NCBI RefSeq assembly: GCF_001612945.1
Contig: NZ_BDBK01000001.1
Coordinates: 372,001-436,000 of the forward strand
Direction: 5' to 3'
DNA length: 64,000 bases
Source of the DNA: Nocardia inohanensis NBRC 100128
Lineage (GTDB): Bacteria > Actinomycetota > Actinomycetes > Mycobacteriales > Mycobacteriaceae
Shown one piece after another: positions 44,685 through 54,360 of this stretch (its first letter is position 1; each line of letters begins with the position of its first letter). The notes beneath the pieces were generated by a model, which was not told the origin of the DNA, did not search any database, and worked only from the letters and a program-made list of their open reading frames with translations. The position numbers were made by a program, and so were the translations under genes.

Positions 44685-45172
44685 GGCTCACACTCTACGA
44701 AAGCCGGTGCGGCACTGCGCGCAAGCCACCGGTGAGTCCGGGCCGCGCCGGTGCGTCGGACAAGATCGATACAGGTCGGCGCCCGCGGCGTGCCGGATCG
44801 TGAGTGAGCGGCGTCTCAGATCTCGGTATGGACAACCCCACCGCTATGGCCCCGTTCACGTGTGACGATTGCCCCTCAGTTTCGAATCGCCTGTGTTTTG
44901 ATTGCGACTTTTGCGCTGGGGTCCGCTATTGTCTGGCGGCCCAGATCGTACAGCCCAGGTGAATCGGGGGTTCGATTTCGGGAACAACAAGGGCATGTCC
45001 TGCGTTGACCGAGCGCGATCCGGTGCGGATCAGGAAAATCCGCCCGATCGGTGAACGGTGTACGCGTGACGTACACCACGGGCGGGACGGCGTCCCCCCG
45101 ACCGATTCCCCCGGGAATCGGGTCGGGAGCGCCGGTCCGGGATATACGGAGTAAGGACGAGGGGAAGACGAC
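44685..45172. other. Intergenic region between cei and DUF4193 gene
   Basis: 488 bases between divergent genes. It should hold both promoters and a long leader for the DUF4193 gene (GAGGGGAAG lies 8 or so bases before its start). I see no further gene or strong hairpin. Confidence 0.4.
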
Positions 45173-45475
45173 ATGGCAACCGACTATGACGCACCGCGGC
45201 GCAGTGAAACCGACGAACCGTCGGAGGACTCGCTCGAGGAGCTGAAGGCTCGTCGCAACGAGGCCGCGTCCGCCGTCGTGGATATCGACGAATCCGATAC
45301 CGCGGAGTCGTTCGAGCTTCCCGGCGCGGACCTTTCCGAGGAGGTGCTCTCGGTTCGGGTCATCCCGAAGCAGGCCGACGAGTTCACCTGCTCGAGCTGT
45401 TTCCTGGTGCACCACCGAAGCCGGCTCGCTGACGAGTCCGGCGGGCAGCTCATCTGCATGGACTGCGCGGCCTAG
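45173..45475 (+). CDS. DUF4193 family protein
   Basis: 100 residues, very acidic. The C-terminal FTCSSCFLVHHRSRLADE ... CMDCA holds two CxxC pairs, a likely zinc site. It matches Rv2699c in size, motif and neighbours. Conserved in actinobacteria, function unknown. Confidence 0.92.
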   Translation: MATDYDAPRRSETDEPSEDSLEELKARRNEAASAVVDIDESDTAESFELPGADLSEEVLSVRVIPKQADEFTCSSCFLVHHRSRLADESGGQLICMDCAA

Positions 45476-45508
45476 GCTGCACGGTCCTGAACGGGGATGA
45501 CGGTCAGT

Positions 45509-45532
45509 CCGCGCTCGGTTCGCCGAGCGCGG
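45509..45532. terminator. Bidirectional terminator with TTCG loop
   Basis: Perfect 10-bp stem CCGCGCTCGG / CCGAGCGCGG with the very stable TTCG tetraloop, between convergent genes. Confidence 0.82.
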
Positions 45533-45548
45533 CCAAGACCTTGTTCGG

Positions 45549-46052
45549 CTATTTGCCGAGCGCGGACAGAATCTTCTCCGGATGGCGCGTACTGACCAGC
45601 CAGTACGGCGTCGGATCATCCGGATCATCGAGCACGAGCAGCACCATCGGGCCCACCCAGGCCCGATGCTGGACATACGCGGCCGGATCGAGCTGACGGC
45701 CCAGCGCCGCACTCTTCGCACTGGCCGGAACCCCCGCGCCCCGCGACACGAACGTCGCCGGCAGATGCGCGCGATCCACCTTCAATTCCGGGGTGCCGGA
45801 TGCGTCCGCCACCACCTCCACCCGATGCCGCGAGAACCACAGCAGCACCCAGACCGGGATCGGGATCAACAGCACGTACGGCAGCCACGCCCGGATTCCC
45901 GGTGCGCCCATATGGATTTCGGCCGCCAGCAGACCCGTCACCACGAGCGCTACCGGCCACCACCACAGCGGCACCCAGAGGCGCTCGGTGTAGAGGGGTG
46001 CGGCGGGCTGCTGATCAGGTTCCATGGCTACCTGTGGGGGCTGGTCGGACAC
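45549..46052 (-). CDS. DUF3093 family membrane protein
   Basis: 167 residues. Two membrane helices (about 29-50 and 55-70) follow an N-terminal YTERLWVPLWWWPV typical of DUF3093; the C-terminal part is soluble (DPAAYVQHRAWVGPMVLLVL). Same position as Rv2698. Function unknown. Confidence 0.88.
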   Translation of the reverse strand: MSDQPPQVAMEPDQQPAAPLYTERLWVPLWWWPVALVVTGLLAAEIHMGAPGIRAWLPYVLLIPIPVWVLLWFSRHRVEVVADASGTPELKVDRAHLPATFVSRGAGVPASAKSAALGRQLDPAAYVQHRAWVGPMVLLVLDDPDDPTPYWLVSTRHPEKILSALGK

Positions 46053-46104
46053 GACATCAGACTAGGTCAATGAGTACGGGGTCGAACGCGTAGGCTCGGC
46101 GTAC

Positions 46105-46596
46105 GTGACCGGTATTCCACCTATTCCCCTGCTGCGGCTCGATCCCGGCATCCCCGTACCCGCGCGTGCTCACGAGGGCGACGCGGGCGTGGACCTGTGC
46201 ACCACCGAGGACGTCATCATCGAACCCGGGGAGCGGAAGCTCGTCGGCACCGGCATCGCCGTGGCGCTGCCGCTCGGCACCGTCGGATTGATCCATCCGA
46301 GATCGGGACTCGCCGCCAAGCACGGTCTTTCCGTGGTAAATACCCCGGGCACGATCGATGCCGGGTACCGCGGTGAGATCAAGGTGTGCCTGATCAATCA
46401 TGATCTCCGCACACCCGTCGAACTGCGTCGCGGCGATCGCATCGCGCAGCTGGTGGTGCAGAAGGTGGAACTGGTCGATTTCACAGAGGTCGACTCGCTC
46501 GACGAAACCGCCCGGGGCGCGGGCGGTTACGGCTCCAGCGGCGGACACGCCAGCCTGGGGTCGTCGGTGGGTCAGGTGACCGGCAAGGAGGCATGA
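46105..46596 (+). CDS. dut: dUTP diphosphatase
   Basis: 163 residues, GTG start, trimeric dUTPase. All five motifs are visible: [57 protein letters not shown] and [11 protein letters not shown]. It hydrolyses dUTP to dUMP, keeping uracil out of DNA. It overlaps the DUF3710 gene by ATGA. Confidence 0.96.
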   Translation: MTGIPPIPLLRLDPGIPVPARAHEGDAGVDLCTTEDVIIEPGERKLVGTGIAVALPLGTVGLIHPRSGLAAKHGLSVVNTPGTIDAGYRGEIKVCLINHDLRTPVELRRGDRIAQLVVQKVELVDFTEVDSLDETARGAGGYGSSGGHASLGSSVGQVTGKEA

Positions 46597-47465
46597 CGAT
46601 GGTGTTCGGACGCAAGAAGAACAAGGGTGGCGGCGGAGACGCGCCGCAGCACGACGAGGAGTACGTCGAATACGACGAGTACGAGGAGTACGACGACTTC
46701 GACGAGGTCGCCGAATCCGAGTACGACACCGACGCTTACGCCGTCCAGGCCGCCGCGTCCGGTGACCGCACCGGGCCCTACGACTACGAGGACGTCGCCG
46801 ACCGGCTCGAGACCGTCGCGGATCAGCGGCTGGATCTCGGCTCGGTGATCGTGCCGGTGCCGCCGGGCGGGCAGCTCCAGGTCGAGATGACCCCCGAGGG
46901 CGCGCCGCAGGCGGTGCATCTGGCCACCCAGCACGGCCGAATCACCGTGGCCGCCTACGCCGCTCCCAAATCGCCGGGCCAATGGCGTGCGGTGGCAGCC
47001 GATCTCGCCGAGACGCTGCGCAAGGACGGCGCCCAGGTATCGGTGCAGAACGGTCCGTGGGGACGCGAACTGCACGCCGTCACCGAGGGCGCGGATCTGC
47101 GCTTCATCGGCGTCGACGGCCACCGCTGGATGGTGCGCCTGGTCGCGGCCGGGCCCTCGGGCGCGGCCGATGAGAACAGCCCGCTGGTCGCGGCCGCTCG
47201 CGCCATCATGGGCGAGACCGTGGTGCGGCGTGGCGACGAGCCACTACCCGTGCGGGAACCCCTCCCGGTGGTCCTACCCCAGGAGCTGGCCGATCAACTC
47301 GCCGCCGCACACCAGCAGCAGCTGGCCGCGCAGCAGCAGGCGATGGCGCAACAGCTCGCCGCCATGCAAGGTGGACAGCCCTTCCAGGGCCTCCCCACCG
47401 CGGAGGACAACCAGCCGCGCCGCGGCGCCGAGGGTTCGGCCATGCAGCAGCTGGGCCAGAACTAG
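46593..47465 (+). CDS. DUF3710 family protein
   Basis: 290 residues. An N-terminus very rich in Asp, Glu and Tyr ([18 protein letters not shown]) precedes the DUF3710 core ([40 protein letters not shown]). The C-terminus is Gln-rich ([20 protein letters not shown]). Same place as Rv2696c; function unknown. Coupled to dut. Confidence 0.9.
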   Translation: MTMVFGRKKNKGGGGDAPQHDEEYVEYDEYEEYDDFDEVAESEYDTDAYAVQAAASGDRTGPYDYEDVADRLETVADQRLDLGSVIVPVPPGGQLQVEMTPEGAPQAVHLATQHGRITVAAYAAPKSPGQWRAVAADLAETLRKDGAQVSVQNGPWGRELHAVTEGADLRFIGVDGHRWMVRLVAAGPSGAADENSPLVAAARAIMGETVVRRGDEPLPVREPLPVVLPQELADQLAAAHQQQLAAQQQAMAQQLAAMQGGQPFQGLPTAEDNQPRRGAEGSAMQQLGQN

Positions 47466-47476
47466 TCACCACGCGC

Positions 47477-47511
47477 AAGGGGTCCATCGCGATGACCGCG
47501 ATGCACCCCTT
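47477..47511. terminator. Terminator after the DUF3710 gene
   Basis: 15-bp stem with one mismatch (47477-47491 with 47497-47511) and a 5-base loop, 11 bases after the stop. The next 226 bases up to the hydrolase stop hold nothing I can name. Confidence 0.65.
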
Positions 47512-47737
47512 TCACGTATCTGGGCGGTGCAGCCGGATGCGACTGCTGCACACTGCCCCGTGTCGCGCACTTCGTGGCGGCTCGATATCACGCACAAGAG
47601 TGGTGTTGTCCGCAGACGCCGGTGTCGCTCGCTCAGGAAGGGCTGCCACGAGTGCGGCGGCGTTGCGCAAAGCGGGTGGCGGGTCGCCCACGGGCCCACA
47701 GCGGGAGGCGGTGTCACTGCGGGCCGGCGTCGCATAC

Positions 47738-48463
47738 TCAGGAGACGGTGTTGCGGCTCATGGGGGTTCGCAGTAGCGGGGTGATGCCGCGTTCGCCGAG
47801 GACGGCGGGGTCCGCGCCGAGTTCGTCGAGGGTGATGCGGTGGAGTTCGGCGTGGGGGATGAGCGCGGTCCACTCTTCGGCCACGGCGATCGGGTGCACG
47901 GGATCGTCGGTCGCGCCGACGATCGCGACCGGGGTGGTGACCTGGGCGAGCAGGTCGGGTTCGGGCCAGGCGTAGGAGGCGGCTTCGTCCAGTGCGGCGG
48001 GCAGGTCCGGCCATTGGGAGCGCCAGGACCGGGTCAATGCCTCGGCCAGCCAGGCGGGACTGGAGGCGCGCATTACCTCGATCACGGTCTCGAGGCCGTC
48101 GGCGCGCAGGGCCGAGGCGGTGGCGGCGGCGCTCAGGGCGGCGGGACAGCCGGTGGTGTCGGCGCCGGTCCAGGCGGGCAGGGCCGCTACTACTCCCGCA
48201 ACGGATTCCGGGTTCCGGGCCGCCCATTCGATCGCGACGGCCGCGCCGAGTGAGATTCCCGCCACCAGGACCGGTCCGGAGCGGGCGGCGGCATCGAGTG
48301 CCGTGCGATAGCTGTCGATGACGCGCCGGGGATCGGGGTCCACCGCGTGGAACGGGAGATCCAGTGCGGCACAAGCGGATCCGAAGGCTCTACCGGCGAA
48401 ATGAGCATCGGAACCGGTTCCGGGCAGGGCGACGGCGACCGCCGGACGGGGAAGATCTGGCAC
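47738..48463 (-). CDS. Alpha/beta hydrolase
   Basis: 241 residues from GTG 48463. The nucleophile elbow GISLGAAVA (Ser in the GxSxG pattern) lies near residue 91, an oxyanion-type AVALPGTGSD near the start, and VAIVGATDDPVHPI gives the likely acid residue. Homologue of Rv2695 by place. Substrate unknown. Confidence 0.85.
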   Translation of the reverse strand: MPDLPRPAVAVALPGTGSDAHFAGRAFGSACAALDLPFHAVDPDPRRVIDSYRTALDAAARSGPVLVAGISLGAAVAIEWAARNPESVAGVVAALPAWTGADTTGCPAALSAAATASALRADGLETVIEVMRASSPAWLAEALTRSWRSQWPDLPAALDEAASYAWPEPDLLAQVTTPVAIVGATDDPVHPIAVAEEWTALIPHAELHRITLDELGADPAVLGERGITPLLRTPMSRNTVS

Positions 48464-48624
48464 CCGCCGAGCGTACTGGGGTGGGCGCGCGTGGCGAGGG
48501 CTGCCCGTCCCATCTACAGTGGCGATGTACGGCCACAGCCGGTCGCGTGGGAACACCCATCAGGCGTGTGGGAAGACCAACGACGTGAGACCCACGCCGT
48601 CTGCTCTACAGGAGAGCGTGCGAA

Positions 48625-49020
48625 ATGCCATCCCAGGGTGGGAAGGACACAACCCCCTCAGGTTACTTCCGGCGACTGAGTCGCCGGCTCACCGCGGACC
48701 TGGACAGCCTGGATGCCGAGGAGCTCGCCGAGAGCGCCGAAGCGTCGGGCGCGTGCCGGGCCTCGGAGTGCCGGCGCGGTGAGGAAGTCACCATGCTGGG
48801 GAGATTGCGCAGCGTGGAGGCGTGCCCGAAGACCGGGGGCGCCGAGGTCGAAGCGGAATTCTTCGACGGGACCGACAGCGTGGCGCTGGTCTGGATCGGG
48901 CGGCGTCGCATCCCGGGTATCGAGCCCGGGCGTCGTATCCTGGTGCGCGGCCGCGTCGGACAGCGCGAGGGCGGCAAGGTCATCTACAACCCCTACTACG
49001 AACTTCGTGAGAATTCCTGA
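48625..49020 (+). CDS. OB-fold nucleic acid-binding protein
   Basis: 131 residues. After a helical N-terminus comes an OB-fold of the RecG-wedge/tRNA anti-codon type (EVTMLGRLRSVEACPKTGGA, RRILVRGRVGQREGGKVIYN). Same size and place as Rv2694c. It probably binds DNA or RNA; 3 bases separate it from the DUF3159 gene. Confidence 0.88.
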   Translation: MPSQGGKDTTPSGYFRRLSRRLTADLDSLDAEELAESAEASGACRASECRRGEEVTMLGRLRSVEACPKTGGAEVEAEFFDGTDSVALVWIGRRRIPGIEPGRRILVRGRVGQREGGKVIYNPYYELRENS

Positions 49021-49023
49021 GGC

Positions 49024-49866
49024 ATGCCGATTCCCACCAGCAGCAACGACGAGGGCCGCTGGCCCGCTGACCAGGATCAGCTGAGCGCCCCCGGCGAGCT
49101 GGCGAGTGATACGGCGTGGGCCGAGGAGGTCTCCGTCGAGGAGACCGTTCTGGTCTTCGACGAGGAACTCGGCGAATGGCAGCGGATGGCGGTCGATCCC
49201 GCGGCGGCGCAGGAGGCCGCCGACGAGGAGCGCGAAGAGGAGATCGAGCAGACCCTGCTCGAGCAGATGGGCGGATTCAGCGGCCTGATCTACTCCTCGC
49301 TGCCGGTGCTGGTGTTCGTGCCGGTGAACACGCTGCGCGGGCTCACCGCGGCGGTCTGGGCGGCGCTGGGCGTCGCGACCGCCATCCTGATCTGGCGGCT
49401 GCTGCGCAAAGGCCCGGTGCAACCGGCCATCTCCGGTTTCCTCGGGGTCGGCGTGTGCGCGCTCATCGCCTACCGCATGGGTGAGGCGAAGGGGTTCTTC
49501 CTCTTCGGCATCTACGCCAGCCTCGTTTACGCGGGCGCTTTCGTGCTCTCCCTGGTGGTGCGCTGGCCGCTGGCGGGCGTGATCTGGGGTGTGCTGAACG
49601 GCCATGGCACCGAATGGCGTTCGGATCGCCGCGCCATGCGTCTCTACGATCTGGCGACCGTGGTGTGGGCGGTGGTGTTCGGCGCCCGCTATCTGGTGCA
49701 GAACCATCTCTACGCGGCCGACAGCACCGGCCTGCTGGCGGTGGCGCGCATCGCCATGGGCTGGCCGCTGACCGGGGTGGCGCTGCTGATCACGATCTGG
49801 GCCGTGCGCAAAGCCGGTCATCTGCCCAAGTCTTCGGTCAAGTCCGAGGAATCCGCCGCACAGTAG
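49024..49866 (+). CDS. DUF3159 family membrane protein
   Basis: 280 residues. A hydrophilic acidic N-terminus of 75 residues is followed by six membrane helices; GFSGLIYSSLPVLVFVPVNT and GVLNGHGTEWRSDRRAMRLY are characteristic. Co-directional with the OB-fold gene. Function unknown, conserved in actinobacteria. Confidence 0.9.
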   Translation: MPIPTSSNDEGRWPADQDQLSAPGELASDTAWAEEVSVEETVLVFDEELGEWQRMAVDPAAAQEAADEEREEEIEQTLLEQMGGFSGLIYSSLPVLVFVPVNTLRGLTAAVWAALGVATAILIWRLLRKGPVQPAISGFLGVGVCALIAYRMGEAKGFFLFGIYASLVYAGAFVLSLVVRWPLAGVIWGVLNGHGTEWRSDRRAMRLYDLATVVWAVVFGARYLVQNHLYAADSTGLLAVARIAMGWPLTGVALLITIWAVRKAGHLPKSSVKSEESAAQ

Positions 49867-50024
49867 GCGCGACCAGGGCCTTATCGCGGTAATCGCGCCT
49901 CGCGCAACACCTTCGGGGATCACGTAGGGGTAAAGGGGGGCCTCACCCCACCCCTGGGGTATCTATTTCGCCGGTCCCGTTCGTCGGACGATCTTTTCAT
50001 CGGATAACGGCGAAAGGATCCGGA

Positions 50025-50729
50025 GTGGATACCGACGGCAAGGCAGTGGCAACGTCGCAGGACCGTGGCGAGGGGCGCGGCGCGGCGGTGGCACCGAATG
50101 CCTCGCGCCGGCAACACCAGGCGGGGCGGGGAACCAAAGGCACGACCGCGGCGACGTCGGAATCCCGGCGCGCGGCCGCGGAATTGGAGAAGTTGATCGG
50201 TCCGGCGGCCGGAGGTGACCGCGACGCTGTCTCGGAGATCCTCCGCATCGTCTACCCGCTGGTGCGGCGCTACTGCGCGGCCCGGATGAGCGGCGCCGGG
50301 CACCTGCACGTGACCGCCGACGACGTGGCCCAGGAGATCTGCCTGGCCACCGTCCAGGCTATCCCGCGCTACCGTGACCAGGGCAAGTCGTTCCTGGCCT
50401 TCGTCTACGGCATCTCGGCCAACAAGGTCGCCGACGCTTTCCGCCGCGCCCAGACGCACCCGGCCTACCCGGTGGCGGAATTCCCCGACGCGCCCGGCGT
50501 CGAGGCGGGCCCGGAAGAACGCGCCCTGGCGACCGAAACCCGTGAAGCCACCCGCGAACTCATGAAGGTGCTCGCCCCCACCCATCGCGAGGTACTGGTG
50601 ATGCGCATCGTGCTCGGCTGGACCGCCGCCCAAACCGCCGAAGCCATCGGCACCAGCCCCGGCGTGGTCCGCGTCATGCAGCACCGCGCCCTCAACCGGC
50701 TCCGCGCCGAATTGCGAGCCGCGTCATAA
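50025..50729 (+). CDS. Sigma-70 family factor, SigD/ShbA type
   Basis: 234 residues, GTG start with GAAAGGA upstream. A basic, disordered N-terminus of 50 residues precedes region 2 (ADDVAQEICLATVQAIPRYR, FLAFVYGISANKVADAFRRA) and region 4 (LAPTHREVLVMRIVLGWTAA, QTAEAIGTSPGVVRVM). No anti-sigma gene is adjacent. In Streptomyces the ShbA factor drives transcription of the principal sigma gene hrdB, and mycobacterial SigD is related. Its place about 8 kb from sigA is noteworthy. Confidence 0.85.
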   Translation: MDTDGKAVATSQDRGEGRGAAVAPNASRRQHQAGRGTKGTTAATSESRRAAAELEKLIGPAAGGDRDAVSEILRIVYPLVRRYCAARMSGAGHLHVTADDVAQEICLATVQAIPRYRDQGKSFLAFVYGISANKVADAFRRAQTHPAYPVAEFPDAPGVEAGPEERALATETREATRELMKVLAPTHREVLVMRIVLGWTAAQTAEAIGTSPGVVRVMQHRALNRLRAELRAAS

Positions 50730-50743
50730 CGTTTCAGCTCAAC

Positions 50744-50779
50744 GAGGGGCCGAGTGCGGGGGTGTGCGCTCGGCCCCTC
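50744..50779. terminator. Bidirectional terminator
   Basis: Perfect 11-bp stem GAGGGGCCGAG / CTCGGCCCCTC with a 14-base loop, between the convergent sigma factor and TrkA genes. Confidence 0.75.
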
Positions 50780-50790
50780 CTCGTCCGGAC

Positions 50791-51480
50791 TCAGGCGGGG
50801 GTGGGGACGGCGCTGCCGAAGCCGTTCACGCCGAGGGCTTTTCGGAGGTCGTCCTCGGATTCGACGGAGGCTACGAAGAGGAGTTCGTCGGCGCCTTCGA
50901 GGGGGTCGTCGCCCTGGGGGACGATTACGCGGCCGCCGCGGAGGATGGCTACCAGGGCGGCGTCGCGGGGGAGCATCAGGGTGCGAACTGCCCTGCCTGC
51001 CAAGGGGGTATCGCCGGGGAGGGTGATCTCGACGAGGTTGGCTTGGCCTTGGCGGAGGGTCATCAGGCGGACCAGGTCGCCTACCGAGACGGCTTCCTCG
51101 ACGAGGGAGGCGAGCAGGCGGGGGGTGGAGACCGCTACGTCCACGCCCCAGGAGGAGTCGAAGAGCCATTCGTTGCGGGGGTCGTTGACGCGGGCCACGA
51201 CGCGCTGGACGCCGAATTCGGTCTTGGCGAGCAGGCTGAAGACCAGGTTGACCTTGTCGTCACCGGTGGCGGCGATGACCACGTCGTAGGTTTCCAGTCC
51301 GGCTTCTTCGAGGGTCGCCAGCTCGCAGGCGTCGGCGTGGGTCCACACCGCGGTGGGGGCGATGGTGGGGTCGATGTGGTCGAGGCGGCGTTCGAGCAGC
51401 ATCACCTGATGGCCGCCGCGCAATAGCTCCTGGGCGATGGATCGGCCGACCGCGCCGGCTCCCGCAATGGCTACCTTCAT
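50791..51480 (-). CDS. ceoC: TrkA-family K+ uptake protein, second
   Basis: 229 residues. Rossmann-type RCK-N domain (MKVAIAGAGAVGRSIAQELL) and RCK-C domain (AALVAILRGGRVIVPQGDDP). It binds NAD(H) or nucleotides and gates K+ uptake. Two bases separate it from the first TrkA gene; the pair matches Rv2691-Rv2692. No Trk membrane subunit is in view. Confidence 0.88.
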   Translation of the reverse strand: MKVAIAGAGAVGRSIAQELLRGGHQVMLLERRLDHIDPTIAPTAVWTHADACELATLEEAGLETYDVVIAATGDDKVNLVFSLLAKTEFGVQRVVARVNDPRNEWLFDSSWGVDVAVSTPRLLASLVEEAVSVGDLVRLMTLRQGQANLVEITLPGDTPLAGRAVRTLMLPRDAALVAILRGGRVIVPQGDDPLEGADELLFVASVESEDDLRKALGVNGFGSAVPTPA

Positions 51481-51482
51481 GA

Positions 51483-52148
51483 TCAGTCCTCGCTCGCGGG
51501 CGGATTACCGGCCAGGGCGACGGCCTCGCCCACGGTGCCGGAGGTGGCTGCGATGTAGACGGTGTCGTCGGCTTGCAGCATGGTCTTGCCGCCGGGCAGC
51601 ATGCCCTGGCCGAAGCGGATCAGGAACGCCACCCGCGCGCCGATGGCGCTCTCGAGCGAGTTCACGGTGCGGCCGTACCAATCCTCGTGCAGGACCAGTT
51701 CGGTGACCGCGACGGTGCCGGTGGGGTCGCGCCAGGTGGTGGTGCTCTGATCGGCCACCAGCGTGCGCAGGAACCGGTCGGTGGTCCAGGGGACTGTCGC
51801 GATGGTCGGGATGCCCAGCCGCTCGTACACGGCGGCCCGCTTGGCGTCGTAGATGCGTGCCACCACACGCTCCACGCCGAAGGTTTCGCGCGCCACCCGC
51901 GCGGAGATGATGTTGGAGTTGTCGCCGGAGGAGACCGCCGCGAAGGCCCCTGCCTTCTCGATTCCCGCACGAGTCAGCACATCCCGGTCGAATCCGACAC
52001 CGGTGATGCACAGGCCCGGGAAATCCCGCCCCAGCCGCAGGAAGGCGCTCGAATTCTGATCGATCACCGCGACCTCGTGGCCGATCCGGACCAGGGCGCG
52101 CGCGAGTGAGGATCCCACTCGTCCACACCCCATGATCACTACGTACAC
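51483..52148 (-). CDS. ceoB: TrkA-family K+ uptake protein, first
   Basis: 221 residues, GTG start. The RCK-N domain begins MYVVIMGCGRVGSSLARALV and binds a dinucleotide; the C-terminal RCK-C part shows GRTVNSLESAIGARVAFLIR and DDTVYIAATSG. Transcribed with the second TrkA gene, divergent from the APC permease as in mycobacteria. Confidence 0.9.
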   Translation of the reverse strand: MYVVIMGCGRVGSSLARALVRIGHEVAVIDQNSSAFLRLGRDFPGLCITGVGFDRDVLTRAGIEKAGAFAAVSSGDNSNIISARVARETFGVERVVARIYDAKRAAVYERLGIPTIATVPWTTDRFLRTLVADQSTTTWRDPTGTVAVTELVLHEDWYGRTVNSLESAIGARVAFLIRFGQGMLPGGKTMLQADDTVYIAATSGTVGEAVALAGNPPASED

Positions 52149-52371
52149 CGTGCGAACCCCATTCCCGAAAACCGTGGTGTGCGGTCTGGTTGCTCTTGTC
52201 CGGGTGGCAACCGTACCGCTCGAGTTTTTCCCGAGGCACTTTCCCCCTCCGGTCTTGCTTCAAACGCAATCGGAAAAAGCTCACATCGCGCACGGGCCAC
52301 CTTACGACCCGGAAACCGAACGCGCCGCGCCGTGGACGCGACATGACATCGACTGCCTTATGCTCGCAGGA

Positions 52372-54360
52372 GTGTCGAAGTTGACGACGGCCGCCAAACG
52401 CATGCTGGTTGGCCGCCCATTCCGTAGCGATTCGCTCGGCCATACCCTGTTGCCGAAGCGAATCGCGCTCCCGGTCTTCGCGTCCGACGCGCTGTCGTCG
52501 GTGGCGTACGCGCCCGAGGAGATCTTCCTCGTGCTCTCGGTCTCGGGGCTGTCCGCTTACGCCTACGCGCCCTGGGTGGGTGTGGCGGTGGCGCTGGTCA
52601 TGGCGGTGGTGGTTGCCAGCTACCGGCAGAACGTGCACGCCTACCCCTCCGGCGGCGGTGACTACGAGGTGGCGACCAAGAACCTCGGGCCCACCGCGGG
52701 CCTGACGGTGGGCAGTGCGCTGCTGGTGGATTACGTACTCACCGTGGCGGTGTCGATTTCCTCGGCGGCCTCGAATATCGGTTCGGCGGTGCCGTTCGTC
52801 TCCACGCACAAGGTGTTGTTCGCGGTCGCCGCGATCGTGATCCTCACCGCAATCAATCTGCGGGGTGTGCGGGAATCGGGTACCGCGTTCGCGATTCCCA
52901 CCTACGCCTTCATGGTCGGCATGTTCGTCATGCTGCTGTGGGGATTCACCCGGATCGGGATTCTCGGCGAGCAGGTGCACGCCGAGTCCTACGGATTCGG
53001 GTTGAAGGCCGAGGAAGAGCATCTGGCCGGTATCGCCTTCGTATTCCTGATCGCCCGCGCGTTCTCCTCCGGATGTGCCGCGCTGACGGGTGTGGAAGCC
53101 ATCAGCAATGGCGTACCCGCATTCCGGAAACCCAAGTCGCGCAATGCCGCAACGACTCTGTTGCTGCTCGGCACAATTGCCGTCACGCTTTTCATGGGCA
53201 TGATCGTGCTCACCCAGAAGGTGGGCATCGTGTACGCCCACAACACCGACGACCTGATCGGCGCGCCGGCCGGATACGAGCAGAAGACGCTGGTCGCGCA
53301 GCTCGCGGGCGCGGTGTTCGACGGGTTCCCGGCCGGGTTCTACTTCATCACGATCGTCACCGCGCTGATCCTGGTGCTGGCCGCCAATACCGCCTTCAAC
53401 GGCTTCCCGGTGCTCGGCTCGATCCTGGCGCAGGACCGGTTCCTGCCGCGCCAGCTGCACACTCGCGGTGACCGGCTGGCGTTCTCCAACGGCATCATCT
53501 TCCTGGCGGGTGCGGCGATCGCGTTCGTGGTGCTGTTCGGGGCCGAGGTGACCAAGCTCATCCAGCTCTACATCGTCGGCGTGTTCGTGTCGTTCGTGCT
53601 GAGCCAGACCGGCATGCTGCGGCATTGGACGCGACTGCTGCGCACCGAGACCGATCCGGCGCAGCGCTCGCGGATGAAGCGGTCGCGGGTGATCAACGCC
53701 ATCGGGTTGACCATGACGGCGACCGTGCTGGTGATCGTGCTGGTGACCAAGTTCCTGGCGGGCGCGTGGATCGCCATCGTGACCATGCTGGCCATCTTCG
53801 CGATCATGAAGTTGATTCACCGGCATTACGACACGGTGGCGCGCGAGCTCGACGAAACCGATTGGGACGGTGTGCTGCCCAGCCGCACGCACTCCATCGT
53901 GCTGGTGTCGAAGCTGCATCTGCCGACCAAGCGGGCGCTGGCGTACGCGCGTGCGACGCGGCCGGACACGCTCGAGGCCATCACGGTGAACGTGGACGAG
54001 CCCGATACCCGGTCGCTGGTGCGGGAATGGGAGCGCAGCGATATCGCGGTGCCGCTCAAGGTGATCGAATCGCCCTACCGTGAGATCACCAAGCCGGTGG
54101 TGGATTACGTGAAGCGGCTGCGCAAGGACGCGCCGCGCGACATCGTCACCGTGTTCATCCCCGAATACGTGGTCGGGCACTGGTGGGAGCAGCTGCTGCA
54201 CAACCAGAGTGCGCTGCGGTTGAAGGGGCGATTGCTGTTCGAGCCCGGTGTAATGGTGACCAGCGTGCCGTGGCAGCTGAGCTCGTCGGTGCGGGCCGCC
54301 AAACCGCGTTCGGTGATCGCGCCCGGGTCGGTGCGGCGTGGTTTCGGAGACGAAGGGTGA
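52372..54360 (+). CDS. APC family permease with cytoplasmic C-terminal domain
   Basis: 662 residues. GTG 52372 is chosen because the homologue Rv2690c begins at the equivalent SKLTTAAKR; the ATG at 52360 and earlier starts are in frame. Twelve membrane helices to about residue 480 (FASDALSSVAYAPEEIFLVL, YRQNVHAYPSGGGDYEVATK), then a soluble domain (RTHSIVLVSKLHLPTKRALA). A K+ or amino-acid transporter is likely given divergence from the TrkA genes. Coupled to the methyltransferase gene (GTGA). Confidence 0.9.
   Translation: MSKLTTAAKRMLVGRPFRSDSLGHTLLPKRIALPVFASDALSSVAYAPEEIFLVLSVSGLSAYAYAPWVGVAVALVMAVVVASYRQNVHAYPSGGGDYEVATKNLGPTAGLTVGSALLVDYVLTVAVSISSAASNIGSAVPFVSTHKVLFAVAAIVILTAINLRGVRESGTAFAIPTYAFMVGMFVMLLWGFTRIGILGEQVHAESYGFGLKAEEEHLAGIAFVFLIARAFSSGCAALTGVEAISNGVPAFRKPKSRNAATTLLLLGTIAVTLFMGMIVLTQKVGIVYAHNTDDLIGAPAGYEQKTLVAQLAGAVFDGFPAGFYFITIVTALILVLAANTAFNGFPVLGSILAQDRFLPRQLHTRGDRLAFSNGIIFLAGAAIAFVVLFGAEVTKLIQLYIVGVFVSFVLSQTGMLRHWTRLLRTETDPAQRSRMKRSRVINAIGLTMTATVLVIVLVTKFLAGAWIAIVTMLAIFAIMKLIHRHYDTVARELDETDWDGVLPSRTHSIVLVSKLHLPTKRALAYARATRPDTLEAITVNVDEPDTRSLVREWERSDIAVPLKVIESPYREITKPVVDYVKRLRKDAPRDIVTVFIPEYVVGHWWEQLLHNQSALRLKGRLLFEPGVMVTSVPWQLSSSVRAAKPRSVIAPGSVRRGFGDEG

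Noticed and set aside
44876..45721. A 281-codon minus-strand frame
   Set aside because: Antisense to the conserved DUF4193 gene and its leader; no domain and no start site.
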